From contig CAWHLP010000012.1 in NCBI GenBank assembly GCA_963830205.1, positions 1 through 64,000 of the forward strand: a DNA stretch of 64,000 bases. The letters are read 5' to 3'. The position numbers were made by a program, and so were the translations under genes. Source of the DNA: CAVSRC01 sp963830205. Its GTDB lineage: Bacteria; Pseudomonadota; Alphaproteobacteria; Rhizobiales; Kaistiaceae. Positions 48,626-58,222 of this stretch are shown here, piece by piece. Within the stretch, counting starts at the first letter, position 1, and each line of letters begins with the position of its first letter. The notes beneath the pieces are model-generated. The model ran no database searches. It was not told the origin of the DNA and saw only the letters and a list, made by a program, of their open reading frames with translations.

Positions 48626-50661
48626 ATGGCGTTTTCCGAGCCGATGATCGGCGGGACACAGGCATGCGGGAAGGAGCCTGTGGCGAACACGGGCCGCTCG
48701 CTGTTGCCGTTCCTCAGCCGGTTCCGCCTCGGTCTCGCCGCTCGCCTGGCGCTCTACACGGCGATTCTCGGCACGGTCGTCACCGCCGCTCTCACCTCAT
48801 ACATGTACCAGGGCAGCGTCGAGGCCCTGACCGGAGGCGAGCTGCGCGAGCTGGCCGCCACCAACCAGGCGGCAGGACTGAGGTTTGCCGCCAGGATCGG
48901 CTTTGCCCGCGAGGATGCGCTGATCCTCGCCCGCCTGCCCGAGCTCGCGGCGGTGGCGCGCACCCATCAGAGCGGCGGCGTCGACCCCGTCGATGGCGCC
49001 ACCGAGGAGCAGGAACTCGCGCGCCTGGCGACGGTCTTCCGCACCATGCTCGAAGCGCGGCCCGGCTATATCCAGCTGCGCTACATCGCCGGCGACGGCC
49101 GCGAGGTCTTGCGTCTGGAGCGCATGCCGAACGGCGCGATCGAGACCACGCCGCAGCCGATGCTGGGCGATCTCAGCGACCGTGCCTATTTCAAGGACGC
49201 GCTGCATCTGCCGAAAGGCGACGCCTATGTGTCGGACGTCGGCGCCAACCAACCGAACGGCATCACCGAGCAGCCCTTCCGGTCGGTCGTGCGCACGGCG
49301 GCGCCGGCATTCGACGCGGACGGGCGGCCGCTCGGCGTCGTGGTCGTCAATGTCAGCCTCGACGAGCTGTTCAACCTGGTCACCCAGACGGTGCGCCAGC
49401 AGTCGCTGCACTTCATCGCCAACCCGGATGGCGACTACCTATACCGACCCGATCGGCAGAAGATCTTCGGCTACCTTTCCGGCTCGCGTTACCGGATCCA
49501 GGACGACCTGCCGCGGCTGGCGCCGCTGTTCGGCGACGGCGTTGCGAGCTTCTCCGGCGTCGTCGCCATGGACGGCAAGCAATACGTCACCGATGTCCAG
49601 CGCATCTACTACGACCTCCATTTGCCGGGACGCTATCTGGTCCTGGCGACGCTGTGGCCCCAGTCCCATGTCGCCGCGGAGATCGCCTCGCTACGCGACC
49701 GGACCTTGCTGGTCGCCGGCGCCTGGCTGGTCTTCGGCGTGTTCGCCGTGGGCCTGCTCGCCGGCGGGCTTGTCCGCCCGCTGCATGCCTTGATCGACGC
49801 TAGCGCCAGGATCGCCGCGGGCGAGCACGAGATTCACGTGGACGCTGCTGCCCGCCGCAAGGACGAGGTCGGCGACCTTGCCCGCTCGATCGAGATCATG
49901 GCCGCCGAGATCCGGGCGCGCGAAGACGAGATCCGGGCGAAGGCCGAGGAGCTCGAGCGCTCCAACAAGGAACTCGCCCAGTTCGCCTACGTCGCCTCGC
50001 ACGATCTGCAGGAGCCGCTGCGCATGGTCGACAGCTACCTCGGCCTGCTCGAGCGCCGCTAGGCGACCGGCTCGATGGCGACGCGCACGAATTCATCGGC
50101 TATGCCGTCGACGGCGCCCGCCGCATGAAGGCCCTGATCAACGATCTGCTCGACTATTCGCGGGTCAGCAACCGGCCGCTCGATCACGATCGTCGTCGAT
50201 ATCGCCGCCGTCGTCGCCAACGTCGTCGCCATGCTCGCCGAGCGCATCGCCGAAAGCGGGGCGGACGATCACCGTCGGGCCGTTGCCTGAGGTCGAGGCG
50301 GACCTGCCGCAGATGGAACGGCTGTTCGTCAATCTCATCGAGAATGCCATGAAGTACCGCGGCGCCGACGCGCCGCTGATCCGTGTGGCGGCCGAGCGCA
50401 AGGACGATATCTGGGAGGTCTCGGTGATCGACAACGGCATCGGCATCGAGCCGGCGTTCCGCGAAAAGGTTTTCGACGTTTTCACCCGGCTGCACGGCCG
50501 CGACAAATACCCAGGCTCCGGGATAGGCCTCGCCTCCTGCCGCCGCATCGTCGAGCGGCACGGCGGCAGGATCTGGATCGAATTCGACGCCGGGCGGCGG
50601 CGCGACGCTGCGCTTCACGCTGCCCGCCGGGCCGGCGGTGGGGGAGGGCGGTCATGCGTGA
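48626..50661 (+). pseudogene. Membrane sensor histidine kinase (Cache/HAMP type), four frameshifts as given
   Basis: A first membrane helix (ALYTAILGTVVTAALTSYMY), a large periplasmic Cache-like sensor domain (about 60-350), a second helix (TLLVAGAWLVFGVFAVGLLA), HAMP, a coiled coil and the phospho-acceptor box FAYVASHDLQEPLRMVDSYL of the phytochrome-like kinase group. After an in-frame TAG at 50060 the kinase core continues with shifts near 50060 (base missing), 50181, 50262 and 50590 (surplus bases). Correcting all four yields 677 residues ending GEGGHA at a stop overlapping the next ATG by 8 bases. The ATPase boxes (NLIENAMKYR, DNGIGIEP, GSGIGLA) are intact. Confidence 0.8.
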
Positions 50662-51103
50662 CCCATTGAACGCACGGCCGATCGAGATCCTGCTGGTCGA
50701 GGACAACCCGGCCGACATCCGCCTCACCCAGGAAAGCCTGCGCGAGGCCAAGGTCGCCAACCGCCTGCACGCAGTCACCGACGGCAAGGCGGCGCTCGAC
50801 TTTCTCCATGGCCGCGGCAGGCACCGCGGTGCGCCGCGTCCCGACGTCATCCTGCTCGATCTCAACCTGCCGGGGATCGACGGTCATGCCGTGCTCAGGG
50901 AGGTCAAGAGCGACCCCGAGCTGCTCGCCATTCCGATCGTCATCCTCACCTCCTCCGAGGCCGAGTCCGATGTCGTGCGCTCCTACGGGCAGCACGCCAA
51001 CTGCTTCATCTCCAAGCCAATCGACTTCGACGGTTTCCTGCGCGTGGTCCACGCGGTCGAGGACTTCTGGTTCACCGTCGTCAAGCTGCCGGGGGCAGCA
51101 TGA
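50654..51103 (+). CDS. Rcp1-like single-domain response regulator
   Basis: A 149-residue receiver domain without an output domain. The acidic pocket is ILLVEDNPADIRL, the phospho-acceptor lies in VILLDLNLPGIDG, and the conserved Lys is in FISKPIDFDGFL. The RPIEILLVEDNPAD opening is characteristic of Rcp1-type regulators that pair with ASHDLQEPLR kinases such as the one upstream, whose gene overlaps it by 8 bases. It is likely an intermediate toward the next gene product. Confidence 0.92.
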   Translation: MRDPLNARPIEILLVEDNPADIRLTQESLREAKVANRLHAVTDGKAALDFLHGRGRHRGAPRPDVILLDLNLPGIDGHAVLREVKSDPELLAIPIVILTSSEAESDVVRSYGQHANCFISKPIDFDGFLRVVHAVEDFWFTVVKLPGAA

Positions 51104-51121
51104 ACCTGCGCGGGGCAGCAC

Positions 51122-52855
51122 ATGGCTAGCGAACAAGACGGCAGCTTCCAGATCCTCCTGATCGAGGACAATCCGGGCGACCGGCGGTTGACCGAGATCG
51201 CCCTCGGCGAGGCCGCCAGCGACGCCGACATGAGCTGCGAATTGCACGCGGTCAACACGCTCGCCGACGGGTTGGCCTGGCTTGCAGACCCGGCCCACCA
51301 GTTCGCCGTCGTCCTGCTCGACCTCGGCCTGCCGGACGCGGTGGGACTCGACGGCCTGCGCAGCGTGCACATTGCCGGCCCCGGGGTGCCGATCGTGGTG
51401 TTGACCGGCCTGTCCGACATGGCGACCGCCACAGCGGCGCTCAAGGCCGGTGCCTCCGACTATCTCGACAAGGCGGACCTCCGGCCGCGCACGCTGTTCC
51501 GCGCTCTCCGCTATGCCATCGAACGCAAGAAGGCCGAGGCCGAGCTGATGCGCCTGGCGCGCACCGATTCGCTCACCGGCCTGCTCAACCGGCGCGCCTT
51601 CTTCGAGCAGTTCGAGGCGGCGCTGGTCCAGTCGCGGCGCTCCGAGCTCGCCTGCGCCGTCATCCTGTTCGACATCGATCGTTTCAAGGAGATCAACGAC
51701 GTCTTCGGTCACCGGGCCGGCGACGAGCTGCTGGTCGCGGTCGCCGATGTCCTGCGCGCCCAGTTGCGCGAGACCGACGCCATCGGCCGCATCGGCGGCG
51801 ACGAGTTCGCCGTGCTCGCCACCAACCTCAAATCGGCGGCGGCGGCGATGGAGATCGCCGAGAAGATCGCCAGGGGCGTCGCCGCGATCACCGAACTCAA
51901 CGACATCAGCGTCGCGGTCTCGATCAGCATCGGCATGTCCGTCTTCCCGCTCGACGATTCCACCGCCGACGTGCTGGTCACCCACGCCGACATGGCGATG
52001 TACAAGTCGAAGGCGAGCAAGAGGGGCTCGATCAACTACTTCGATGCCCGCATGGACGCCGCCGTCAAGGCGCGTCACGCGCTCAAGCGCTCGATGCCGG
52101 AGGATATCGCCAGCGGCAAGTTCTATCTGGTGTTCCAGCCGATCGTCGATGCCGGCACGCGCAAGATCGTCGGCGCCGAGGGCCTGGCGCGCTGGCGCGA
52201 CACCAACAACAAGCTGATCACGCCGGAGGAGTTCATTCCCATCGCCGAGGAGTCCGGAGCGATCGCCGAGCTTGGCGGCCGGTTGCTGACCGAGGCGTGC
52301 AGCTACCTGCGCCACTGGAGCGAGTTGCACAAGATGCTGGTGCCGATCTCGCTCAACGTCTCGCCGATCCAGTGCCGCGATCCCGGTTTCGGCGCGCGCC
52401 TGATCAACGCGGTCGAGCGGGCGGAAATCGCACCGACCCTGATCAACATCGAGATCACCGAATCGACCATGGCGAAGAGCCTGGACATCATCGAGAAGAA
52501 CCTCGCCATGTTGCGCGTCTTCGGCATCGGCATCTCGATCGATGATTTCGGCACCGGCTTCTCGTCGCTGTCGCTGCTCAAGGACCTGCCGCTCAGCACG
52601 CTCAAGATCGACCGCAGCTTCGTGCGCGATATCGGCAAGCAAGACGGCTCCGAGACGATCATCCACGCCATCGTCGAAATGGCGCGCAAGCTGGGTTTCC
52701 GCACCGTCGCCGAGGGGGTCGAGACCGAGGCACAGGTCGCCCTCCTGCGCGATTTCGGCGTCGACAACCTGCAGGGCTACTATTTCTCCAGGCCGGTCTC
52801 CGGCGAGCAGTTCGCCTCGTGGCTGGCCAAGAGCGAAACCTACCTGGTCGCCTGA
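51122..52855 (+). CDS. Response regulator with GGDEF and EAL domains (cyclic-di-GMP turnover)
   Basis: A 577-residue protein: receiver (about 1-125; LLIEDNPGDRRL, Asp in VLLDLGLPDAVG), GGDEF domain (about 140-300; TDSLTGLLNRR, intact GGDEF) and EAL domain (about 315-570). The EAL motif reads EGLARW; the metal-binding residues in SLNVSPIQ, EITEST, DDFGTGFSSLSLLKDLP and EGVET are present. Both synthase and phosphodiesterase activity are therefore possible. It follows the kinase and Rcp1-like genes by 18 bases, so the trio probably couples a periplasmic signal to c-di-GMP. Confidence 0.95.
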   Translation: MASEQDGSFQILLIEDNPGDRRLTEIALGEAASDADMSCELHAVNTLADGLAWLADPAHQFAVVLLDLGLPDAVGLDGLRSVHIAGPGVPIVVLTGLSDMATATAALKAGASDYLDKADLRPRTLFRALRYAIERKKAEAELMRLARTDSLTGLLNRRAFFEQFEAALVQSRRSELACAVILFDIDRFKEINDVFGHRAGDELLVAVADVLRAQLRETDAIGRIGGDEFAVLATNLKSAAAAMEIAEKIARGVAAITELNDISVAVSISIGMSVFPLDDSTADVLVTHADMAMYKSKASKRGSINYFDARMDAAVKARHALKRSMPEDIASGKFYLVFQPIVDAGTRKIVGAEGLARWRDTNNKLITPEEFIPIAEESGAIAELGGRLLTEACSYLRHWSELHKMLVPISLNVSPIQCRDPGFGARLINAVERAEIAPTLINIEITESTMAKSLDIIEKNLAMLRVFGIGISIDDFGTGFSSLSLLKDLPLSTLKIDRSFVRDIGKQDGSETIIHAIVEMARKLGFRTVAEGVETEAQVALLRDFGVDNLQGYYFSRPVSGEQFASWLAKSETYLVA

Positions 52856-52868
52856 GACTTGACCGCGC

Positions 52869-53801
52869 CTACGACCCGTAGCCGTTCTGGTCGAGGAACA
52901 GCTTCAGCCGGTCGGGAAACTTCATCACCTTGATCTTGCCCTTCGGGCAGGCGTCGATGTCGGCGCCGGTCAGGCAGGTTTCCTCGCCCGCGTCATGGGC
53001 ATAGTCCCAATGGGCCTTGAGCGCTGCCCACGCTTCGGCGCCTGAGCCGACGCGCACCTTGGCCGCCACCCAGCCGGCGAGAAAGCCCTGCGAGGTCCAG
53101 CGTTCCGAGGGGTCGACCAACTCCTCCAGCTGCGCCAGCCAGTCGCGGTGCGCCGGCAGGTAGCGCGGGTCGGTCGAGACATCGACCACCGCGCCGTTGC
53201 GCACGGTGTAGATGACCAGCGGCGCCGCGCTGCAGGCGTAGCAGTCGAAGGTGTAGAGGAAGCGGTTGTCGACGGTGACGATCTCCGCCAGCCCGTCGTG
53301 GTCGACGTCCTGAAGATAGTCGCCGCCGCCGTCGAACTCGCCGACCTTGACCGTCACCCAGCCGTGCGGCTGCTCCTCCGCGACGATCACCTGGGTGCAG
53401 CAATGGGCGCCGCCGGTGAAGGCGTCGAAATAGACTTCCGGATAGTGATTGCCCGGGTCGATCTCGGCGATGCTCGCCTCGGCCGCCGGCACGTCGAAGC
53501 CGGCGTCAGGGGCATAGGCCTCGGTCACCGGCAGGCCCTTGACCTTGACCCGCAGCCACACCGAATCCTCGGCATTGGGCGTCTTGCTGCGCAAGAGGCG
53601 CACCGTCGCCGTCACATCACCGACGCTGACCGATGCGCTGGTGGCGCCGTCGGCGAACTCCGTGGTGGGGAATTCCGGCTTGTCGGTGTCATCCTGGGCA
53701 TGGGCGGCTGCCGCCGCCATCGTCAACGCGGCGGCCACGGCAACCGCCAGCAATAAGCGTTTCCCGCCAGACACGGGCGTCCTCCTTGGTCGGCAGGGCA
53801 T
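52869..53801 (-). CDS. Exported hypothetical protein
   Basis: A 310-residue protein with a signal peptide after a basic lead (KRLLLAVAVAAALTMAAAAA, cleavage near AHA). The mature part has cysteine pairs CC (GGAHCCTQVIV) and CYAC (TFDCYACSAAP), and a phrase DVDHDGLAEIVTVDNRFLYT like an FG-GAP or VCBS-type calcium loop. It is probably periplasmic. No named family is recognised. Convergent with the GGDEF-EAL gene. Confidence 0.75.
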   Translation of the reverse strand: MPCRPRRTPVSGGKRLLLAVAVAAALTMAAAAAHAQDDTDKPEFPTTEFADGATSASVSVGDVTATVRLLRSKTPNAEDSVWLRVKVKGLPVTEAYAPDAGFDVPAAEASIAEIDPGNHYPEVYFDAFTGGAHCCTQVIVAEEQPHGWVTVKVGEFDGGGDYLQDVDHDGLAEIVTVDNRFLYTFDCYACSAAPLVIYTVRNGAVVDVSTDPRYLPAHRDWLAQLEELVDPSERWTSQGFLAGWVAAKVRVGSGAEAWAALKAHWDYAHDAGEETCLTGADIDACPKGKIKVMKFPDRLKLFLDQNGYGS

Positions 53802-53901
53802 AGTGTACAGATCGCCACCGGCCAGGGGAATTGCCGTCTGGTCCCCGGCCGCGGCGCTCTGTAGGCTCGCGATTCATCCGTGTTACCACCGGGAGGCAGA
53901 A

Positions 53902-54279
53902 ATGCCAGAGAGCGGTCTCAAGACCATCCGCCTCAACCTCGCCCGCACCGCCGAATTTCCGGACGGCAGCGAACGCCACTACTACCGCTTCACCGCGCCG
54001 CTTGACGCCGACGGCCACCTCGACCCGGAAGGCTGGCGCCAGAACCGCGAGCGCTGCCGGGTCGTGCGCAACTGGGGAGCGGAGGAGGAGGACGTCGGCC
54101 ACCTGGTCCATCGCCCGGGCGGCAGCTGGGGGTTCCATTACGACATCGGCGGCGAGGAAGGCGACGAATCGGGCTTCAAGCTGTCCACCCATCGCTTCGT
54201 GCCGGGCGAATACGTCTCGATCCGCGACGAGGACGGCGAGATGGTCACCTTCCGCGTCGTCACCATTACCGACGTGTAG
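53902..54279 (+). CDS. Conserved hypothetical protein
   Basis: A 125-residue soluble acidic protein beginning MPESGLKTIRLNLARTAEFP. The middle reads RQNRERCRVVRNWGAEEEDV and the end FVPGEYVSIRDEDGEMVTFR. Similar proteins occur in Hyphomicrobiales without a known role. Good ribosome site (GGGAGG). The frame is open far upstream, but only as the antisense of the neighbouring gene. Confidence 0.75.
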   Translation: MPESGLKTIRLNLARTAEFPDGSERHYYRFTAPLDADGHLDPEGWRQNRERCRVVRNWGAEEEDVGHLVHRPGGSWGFHYDIGGEEGDESGFKLSTHRFVPGEYVSIRDEDGEMVTFRVVTITDV

Positions 54280-54448
54280 ACCAGGGACACAACGCCGCTG
54301 ATCGTCCCCAGGTCGGTCTCGTCCTTCGAGGGCGGCTTCGGGAGCCTCGAGGGATGAGGATGCCGCGTCGTCCCCGCGGGGATTGCGGGACAGGCTGTGC
54401 AGAAACTCGCAGACCCCGGCCGCGGGCCCAGCCCGAAAGGGCGAACGA

Positions 54449-54565
54449 TCAGGCGACCCCCATCATTCTAGAATGCCCGAAGGCATTCACGGCGTGAAGG
54501 ACGTTGAATGCCAGGATCGACAGGGCGGCTTCTGCCTTCACCGCCTTCAAACCCCGTGTCAGGAA
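54449..54565 (-). pseudogene. C-terminal remnant of a transposase (IS1182/IS5-like)
   Basis: The minus-strand frame reads FLTRGLKAVKAEAALSILAF then NVLHAVNAFG. This closely resembles the conserved C-terminal end of IS1182/IS5-type transposases (LRGL..VR.E..L..LAYN..R..N.LG). Nothing of the catalytic core is present upstream. It is a leftover of an old insertion in the 318-base gap between 54280 and 54597; the rest of that gap shows no gene. Confidence 0.6.
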
Positions 54566-54597
54566 CCTACCGCCGCCCGACATTCGCGCCCGACCAC

Positions 54598-54906
54598 TCA
54601 CTCTTTGTCGATCGCATAGAACCGAAGAGGCGAGGTCGCGCTGCGCCCAACCAGCGCTTTCGCTTCGAGGTCGAGCTGGACGCCTTTCAGCCACCAACCG
54701 GCCTTGGCGCCGCCAGGAAACAGTTCCTCCGAAAGATGTGGGAGTATCAGCTTCTTCAGCTCGGCTGCGGTGATGCCCGGCGGCCCCACCGGCAGGCTGG
54801 CGAGCATCGCCCGCCGCATGTCGTCATATTTGTCGGCGTCGACGTTTTTTGTGCGTCCCGGCGAAAGGATGCTCTCCATCGCTATGCGCTTGGCGGTCTC
54901 AGCCAC
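54598..54906 (-). CDS. DUF6958-like small protein
   Basis: A 102-residue soluble protein. NVDADKYDDMRRAML, GITAAELKKLILPHL and WWLKGVQLDLEAKALVGRSA match the pattern of the DUF6958 family as I remember it. Function unknown. Its ATG overlaps the stop of the GFA-like gene upstream by 8 bases, so the two form an operon controlled from the 55430-55483 region. Confidence 0.65.
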   Translation of the reverse strand: MAETAKRIAMESILSPGRTKNVDADKYDDMRRAMLASLPVGPPGITAAELKKLILPHLSEELFPGGAKAGWWLKGVQLDLEAKALVGRSATSPLRFYAIDKE

Positions 54907-55429
54907 TGATCGTCTCTCCCTTGTGAAAGGTCATCGCAAGTCGCGCGCCGATCAGCTTCAGCATCATCCGTGCCGGATATCCTTTGAAGCTGGGAATGCC
55001 ATCTGGGGCGACATCCGCGCTTTGTGCGTCGCCCATGCAGATCCGCATCTCGATAGGCGGCGGTGCCCCATCGAACCGCTGCCGATAGGCCGACACCCAG
55101 TGCCGACTGTCGTCGAACGCCATCGCCATCGCGCTGTTGCAGCAGCTGGCGACGAGCCGCTTCGTTTTTGATTTCGGCGCCAGTCGCACGGGTGTCAGAA
55201 GCTGGGCGCCCTGCGTGCAGGCGATGCGATCCTTGCGATAGAGCAGGCATTCGGTGCCGCCATCGGCTTCGGCGAGCGGAGCCGCATTCGGAAGCGCACC
55301 GATCTCGTCAGCCGCTGCCCGACAGTCGGCACAATAGCACGTGTTCGCCATGATCGGTTCGCCGACCGCCTCATAGCGGACCTTGCCGCAGGCACATGAT
55401 GCTGTCCGGTGGTTCACTGCTGTCGCCAT
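54899..55429 (-). CDS. GFA/DUF6151-like zinc protein
   Basis: A 176-residue protein related to the GFA (glutathione-dependent formaldehyde-activating enzyme-like) superfamily. Cysteines in SCACGKVRYE and CYCADCRAA and a CC pair in VASCCNSAMA are the expected zinc ligands. DGGTECLLYRKDRIACTQGA fits the DUF6151 branch. The reaction is unknown. The ATG at 55429 is chosen because the frame upstream runs through the divergent HxlR-type gene. Divergent from that regulator. Confidence 0.75.
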   Translation of the reverse strand: MATAVNHRTASCACGKVRYEAVGEPIMANTCYCADCRAAADEIGALPNAAPLAEADGGTECLLYRKDRIACTQGAQLLTPVRLAPKSKTKRLVASCCNSAMAMAFDDSRHWVSAYRQRFDGAPPPIEMRICMGDAQSADVAPDGIPSFKGYPARMMLKLIGARLAMTFHKGETISG

Positions 55430-55448
55430 AGCCTTCTCCGATTCGATA

Positions 55449-55466
55449 TATTTTCTATAGTATATA
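55449..55466. promoter_or_regulatory. AT-rich palindrome between GFA-like and HxlR genes
   Basis: TATTTTCTATAGTATATA is an 18-base imperfect palindrome centred on CTATAG in a very AT-rich 54-base divergent gap. It is the likely operator of the HxlR-type regulator encoded alongside, and overlaps probable promoters for both directions. Confidence 0.5.
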
Positions 55467-55483
55467 CTTGAAAAAGGAAAGTT

Positions 55484-56182
55484 ATGAATTATCATGGCGG
55501 CATGAAGCGACGTGCAAGCCGATATGCCGATGCCTGCGGAACTGCGCACACGCTTGATTTGGTGGGCGACCGCTGGGCGCTGCTCGTGGCGCGGGAGTTG
55601 ATGCTTGGACCGCGGCGCTTCTCCCAGTTGCAGGTGGCGCTTCCGGGCATCAGCCCAAAGGCGCTCAGTCAGCGGCTGAGCGAACTCGAAGCGCACGCCA
55701 TCCTGTTTCGCGACAAACTGCCGCCGCCTGCCGCAGTGCAGGTTTATGAATTGACGCCTTGGGGGCATGAACTCGAAGCGGTGACGGCGGCAATGGGCCG
55801 CTGGGCCGCGCGATCGCCGTTCCGCGAACCGGGCCTTTCGATCAGCGGCGTTTCATTGCTGCTTTCGTTTCGTGCGATGCTTGATCGCACACGTGCGGGA
55901 AAATTCGACGCGGGATTTGGATTTCGGTTCGGCGAAGACCGCTACACGGCGCGGCTTTCAAATGGCAGCATCCACATCGCGGCCGGCGAACGGCAGGACG
56001 AGGACGCGCTATTCGACGGCTCGCCCGACGCCTTGGCAATGGTGGTGTACGGTGGTGTGTCGCTGGATGATGCCGAGAAGGGCGCAACATTGCATCTAGG
56101 CGGGAACAGGAAGTTGGCGGAGCGTTTCGTCAGGCTCTTTCCGCTGCCTGCGCCAGCACCGGAGCGGGTCGTGGATGGCTAA
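55484..56182 (+). CDS. HxlR-family transcriptional regulator with C-terminal SCP2-like domain
   Basis: A 232-residue regulator. The winged helix (about 15-105) has the HxlR signature DLVGDRWALLVARELMLGPR then FSQLQVALPGISPKALSQRL. The C-terminal ~120 residues (DAGFGFRFGEDRYTARLSNG) resemble an SCP2 sterol-carrier-like ligand domain, as in other long HxlR proteins. AAGGA lies just before the ATG at 55484. It probably regulates the divergent GFA-like gene pair. Confidence 0.88.
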   Translation: MNYHGGMKRRASRYADACGTAHTLDLVGDRWALLVARELMLGPRRFSQLQVALPGISPKALSQRLSELEAHAILFRDKLPPPAAVQVYELTPWGHELEAVTAAMGRWAARSPFREPGLSISGVSLLLSFRAMLDRTRAGKFDAGFGFRFGEDRYTARLSNGSIHIAAGERQDEDALFDGSPDALAMVVYGGVSLDDAEKGATLHLGGNRKLAERFVRLFPLPAPAPERVVDG

Positions 56183-56491
56183 GTGTAGGCCAGAGATCAA
56201 ATAAGAAGCGCTGACTGAACTCCAGCTTCATATCATTGCCAGCCCTTGACCACCATGGATGAAAGTCGACTTCCGACCGCTCGGTTTCGTCCGGCAAACG
56301 ACTACGTCACCGCCCGCGGTTATTACGCACATTCTTGAGTTAATTCTATTGCCTCTGGATGATCCGGGCCGCAAATGACCGATAGTTTTCGCACAGCCTG
56401 GGGAGAGCCGACCTGCGGCGAACTGAATGCCGATCCAGCGCGGCCCTGCTATATGCTGCGCCCACGGAATTGATGGCTGGAGTGGAGGCGA
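56183..56491. other. Intergenic region, no gene seen
   Basis: 309 bases with lower GC than the neighbours. No convincing coding frame, repeat or terminator is visible. A promoter for the TPP-enzyme gene presumably lies here, and TTGAGTTAATTCTATT (about 56334-56349) is a weak candidate. Confidence 0.4.
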
Positions 56492-58166
56492 ATGGCGGAC
56501 GGCACAGGCAACGCGCCGACGGCGGCGCGGCTGATCGTCGAGGCGCTGGAGAATAACGGCGTCGAGCGCATCTTCTGCGTGCCCGGCGAGAGCTATCTGG
56601 CGCTGCTCGATGCGCTCCACGATTCTTCGATCGCAGTGACGCTCTGCCGCCAGGAAGGCGGCGCCGCCATGGCGGCGGAGGCCTGGGGCAAGCTCACCGG
56701 CCGCCCCGGCATCGTCATGGTGACGCGCGGCCCCGGCGCCACCAACGCTTCGGCCGGCATTCACGTCGGCCGCCAGGATTCGACCCCGATGATCGTCTTC
56801 ATCGGCCAGGTCGGCCGCGCCATGCGTGGGCGCGAGGCGTTCCAGGAGATCGACTTCCGCCGCATGTTCGGCCAGATGGCCAAGTGGATCGAGGAAATCG
56901 ATTCTGCCGACCGCGCTGGCGAATTCGTCTCCCGCGCCTTCCACGAGGCGACCTCCGGCCGCCCCGGGCCGGTCGTGTTGTCGCTGCCCGAGGACGTGCT
57001 GCGTGAGACCACGGCCGTCGCCAATCCGCACCCCTGGGTCCAGGTCGAGACCTATCCCGGCCTCACCCAGATGGCCGAACTGCAGAAGATGCTGTGGCGG
57101 GCGAAACGGCCTTTCGTCATTGCCGGCGGCTCGCGCTGGAGCCCGGCGGCGGTGGCCAGCCTACAGGCGCTTCGCCGAGCGCTTCGCTCTGCCCGTCGGC
57201 TGCTCGTGGCGCCGCCAGGGCCTCTTCGACAACACCCACCCGAACTATGCCGGCGACATCGGCGTCGGCATCAACCCGGCGCTGGCAAGGCGCGTGAAGG
57301 AAACGGACCTCCTCATCCTCATCGGCGGGCGCATGAGCGAGATGCCGTCGTCCGGCTATACCTTGATCGACATCCCCGAGCCGAAGCAGACCCTGGTCCA
57401 CGTCCATCCCGGCGCCGAGGAACTCGGCCGCCTCTACCGGCCGACGCTTGCCATCAACGCCAGCCCGACGGCCTTCGCCGCAGCGCTGGAGGGCCTCCAG
57501 CCGCCCAACACGATCCCGTGGGTGGGCAGCGCCGAGGCGGCCAATGCCGATTACCGCGCCTGGTCCGCGCCGGTCGAGAACCCCGGTCCGGTCCAGCTCA
57601 GCCGGATCGTCGCCTGGCTCGGCGAGCGCCTGCCCGAGGACGCCATCATCGCCAGCGCCGCCGGCAACTACTCGGTCTGGGTGCACCGTTTCACCCGCCA
57701 TCGCCGCTACGGCACCCAGCTTGCCCCGACTTCCGGCTCCATGGGCTATGGCCTCCCCGCCGGGCTTGCCGCCAAGCTGAAGTACCCGGAGCGTACCGTG
57801 GTGGTCTTTGCCGGCGACGGCGATTTCCAGATGACCATGCAGGAATTCATCGCCGCGGTTCAGGCGGGCGCCAACGTCGTCGTGGTCGTGGTCAACAACG
57901 GCATCCACGGCACCATCCGCATGCATCAGGAGCGGCACTATCCCAACCGCCCCGTTGCCACCGACCTGGAGAACCCGGATTTTGCGGCCTTCGCCCGCGC
58001 CTCAGGCGGCCACGGCGAGACGGTAGGAAAGACCGAGGATTTCGCCGCCGCCTTCGAGCGCTGCCTGGCTTCGGGCAAGCCGGCGATCATCGACCTTGCC
58101 TTCGATCCGGAAGCCATCACCCCGTCGCGCACCATGTCGGAGATCCGCGGCAGCGGCCGGCGCTAG
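56492..58166 (+). pseudogene. Thiamine pyrophosphate-dependent enzyme, acetolactate synthase-like, frameshifted as given
   Basis: Matches the TPP enzyme family. N-terminal PYR domain has the catalytic Glu region VTLCRQEGGAAMAAEAWGKL. The C-terminal PP domain has the TPP motif VFAGDGDFQMTMQEF...VVVVNNGIHGT. A surplus G in the GG at 57166-57167 breaks the frame after ASLQ. Removal restores RFAERFALPVGCSWRRQGLF and gives 557 residues, normal for the family. No regulatory subunit (ilvN) is near, so this is a catabolic or uncharacterised homologue (benzoylformate decarboxylase or sulfoacetaldehyde types are alternatives), not the main IlvB. Confidence 0.85.
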
Positions 58167-58222
58167 GCCTGCCCATGACGTGGATCAAGGCTGCTGCCGC
58201 CGGTTGGCGCAGGATGGGCCCC

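Noticed and set aside
52194..52200. EAL domain judged inactive because the motif reads EGL
   Set aside because: EGL is seen in active phosphodiesterases and the other metal and catalytic residues are present, so inactivity is not supported.
56228..57031. Minus-strand gene in the gap before the TPP enzyme
   Set aside because: Most of it is antisense to the TPP domain, and the part in the gap shows no family resemblance.
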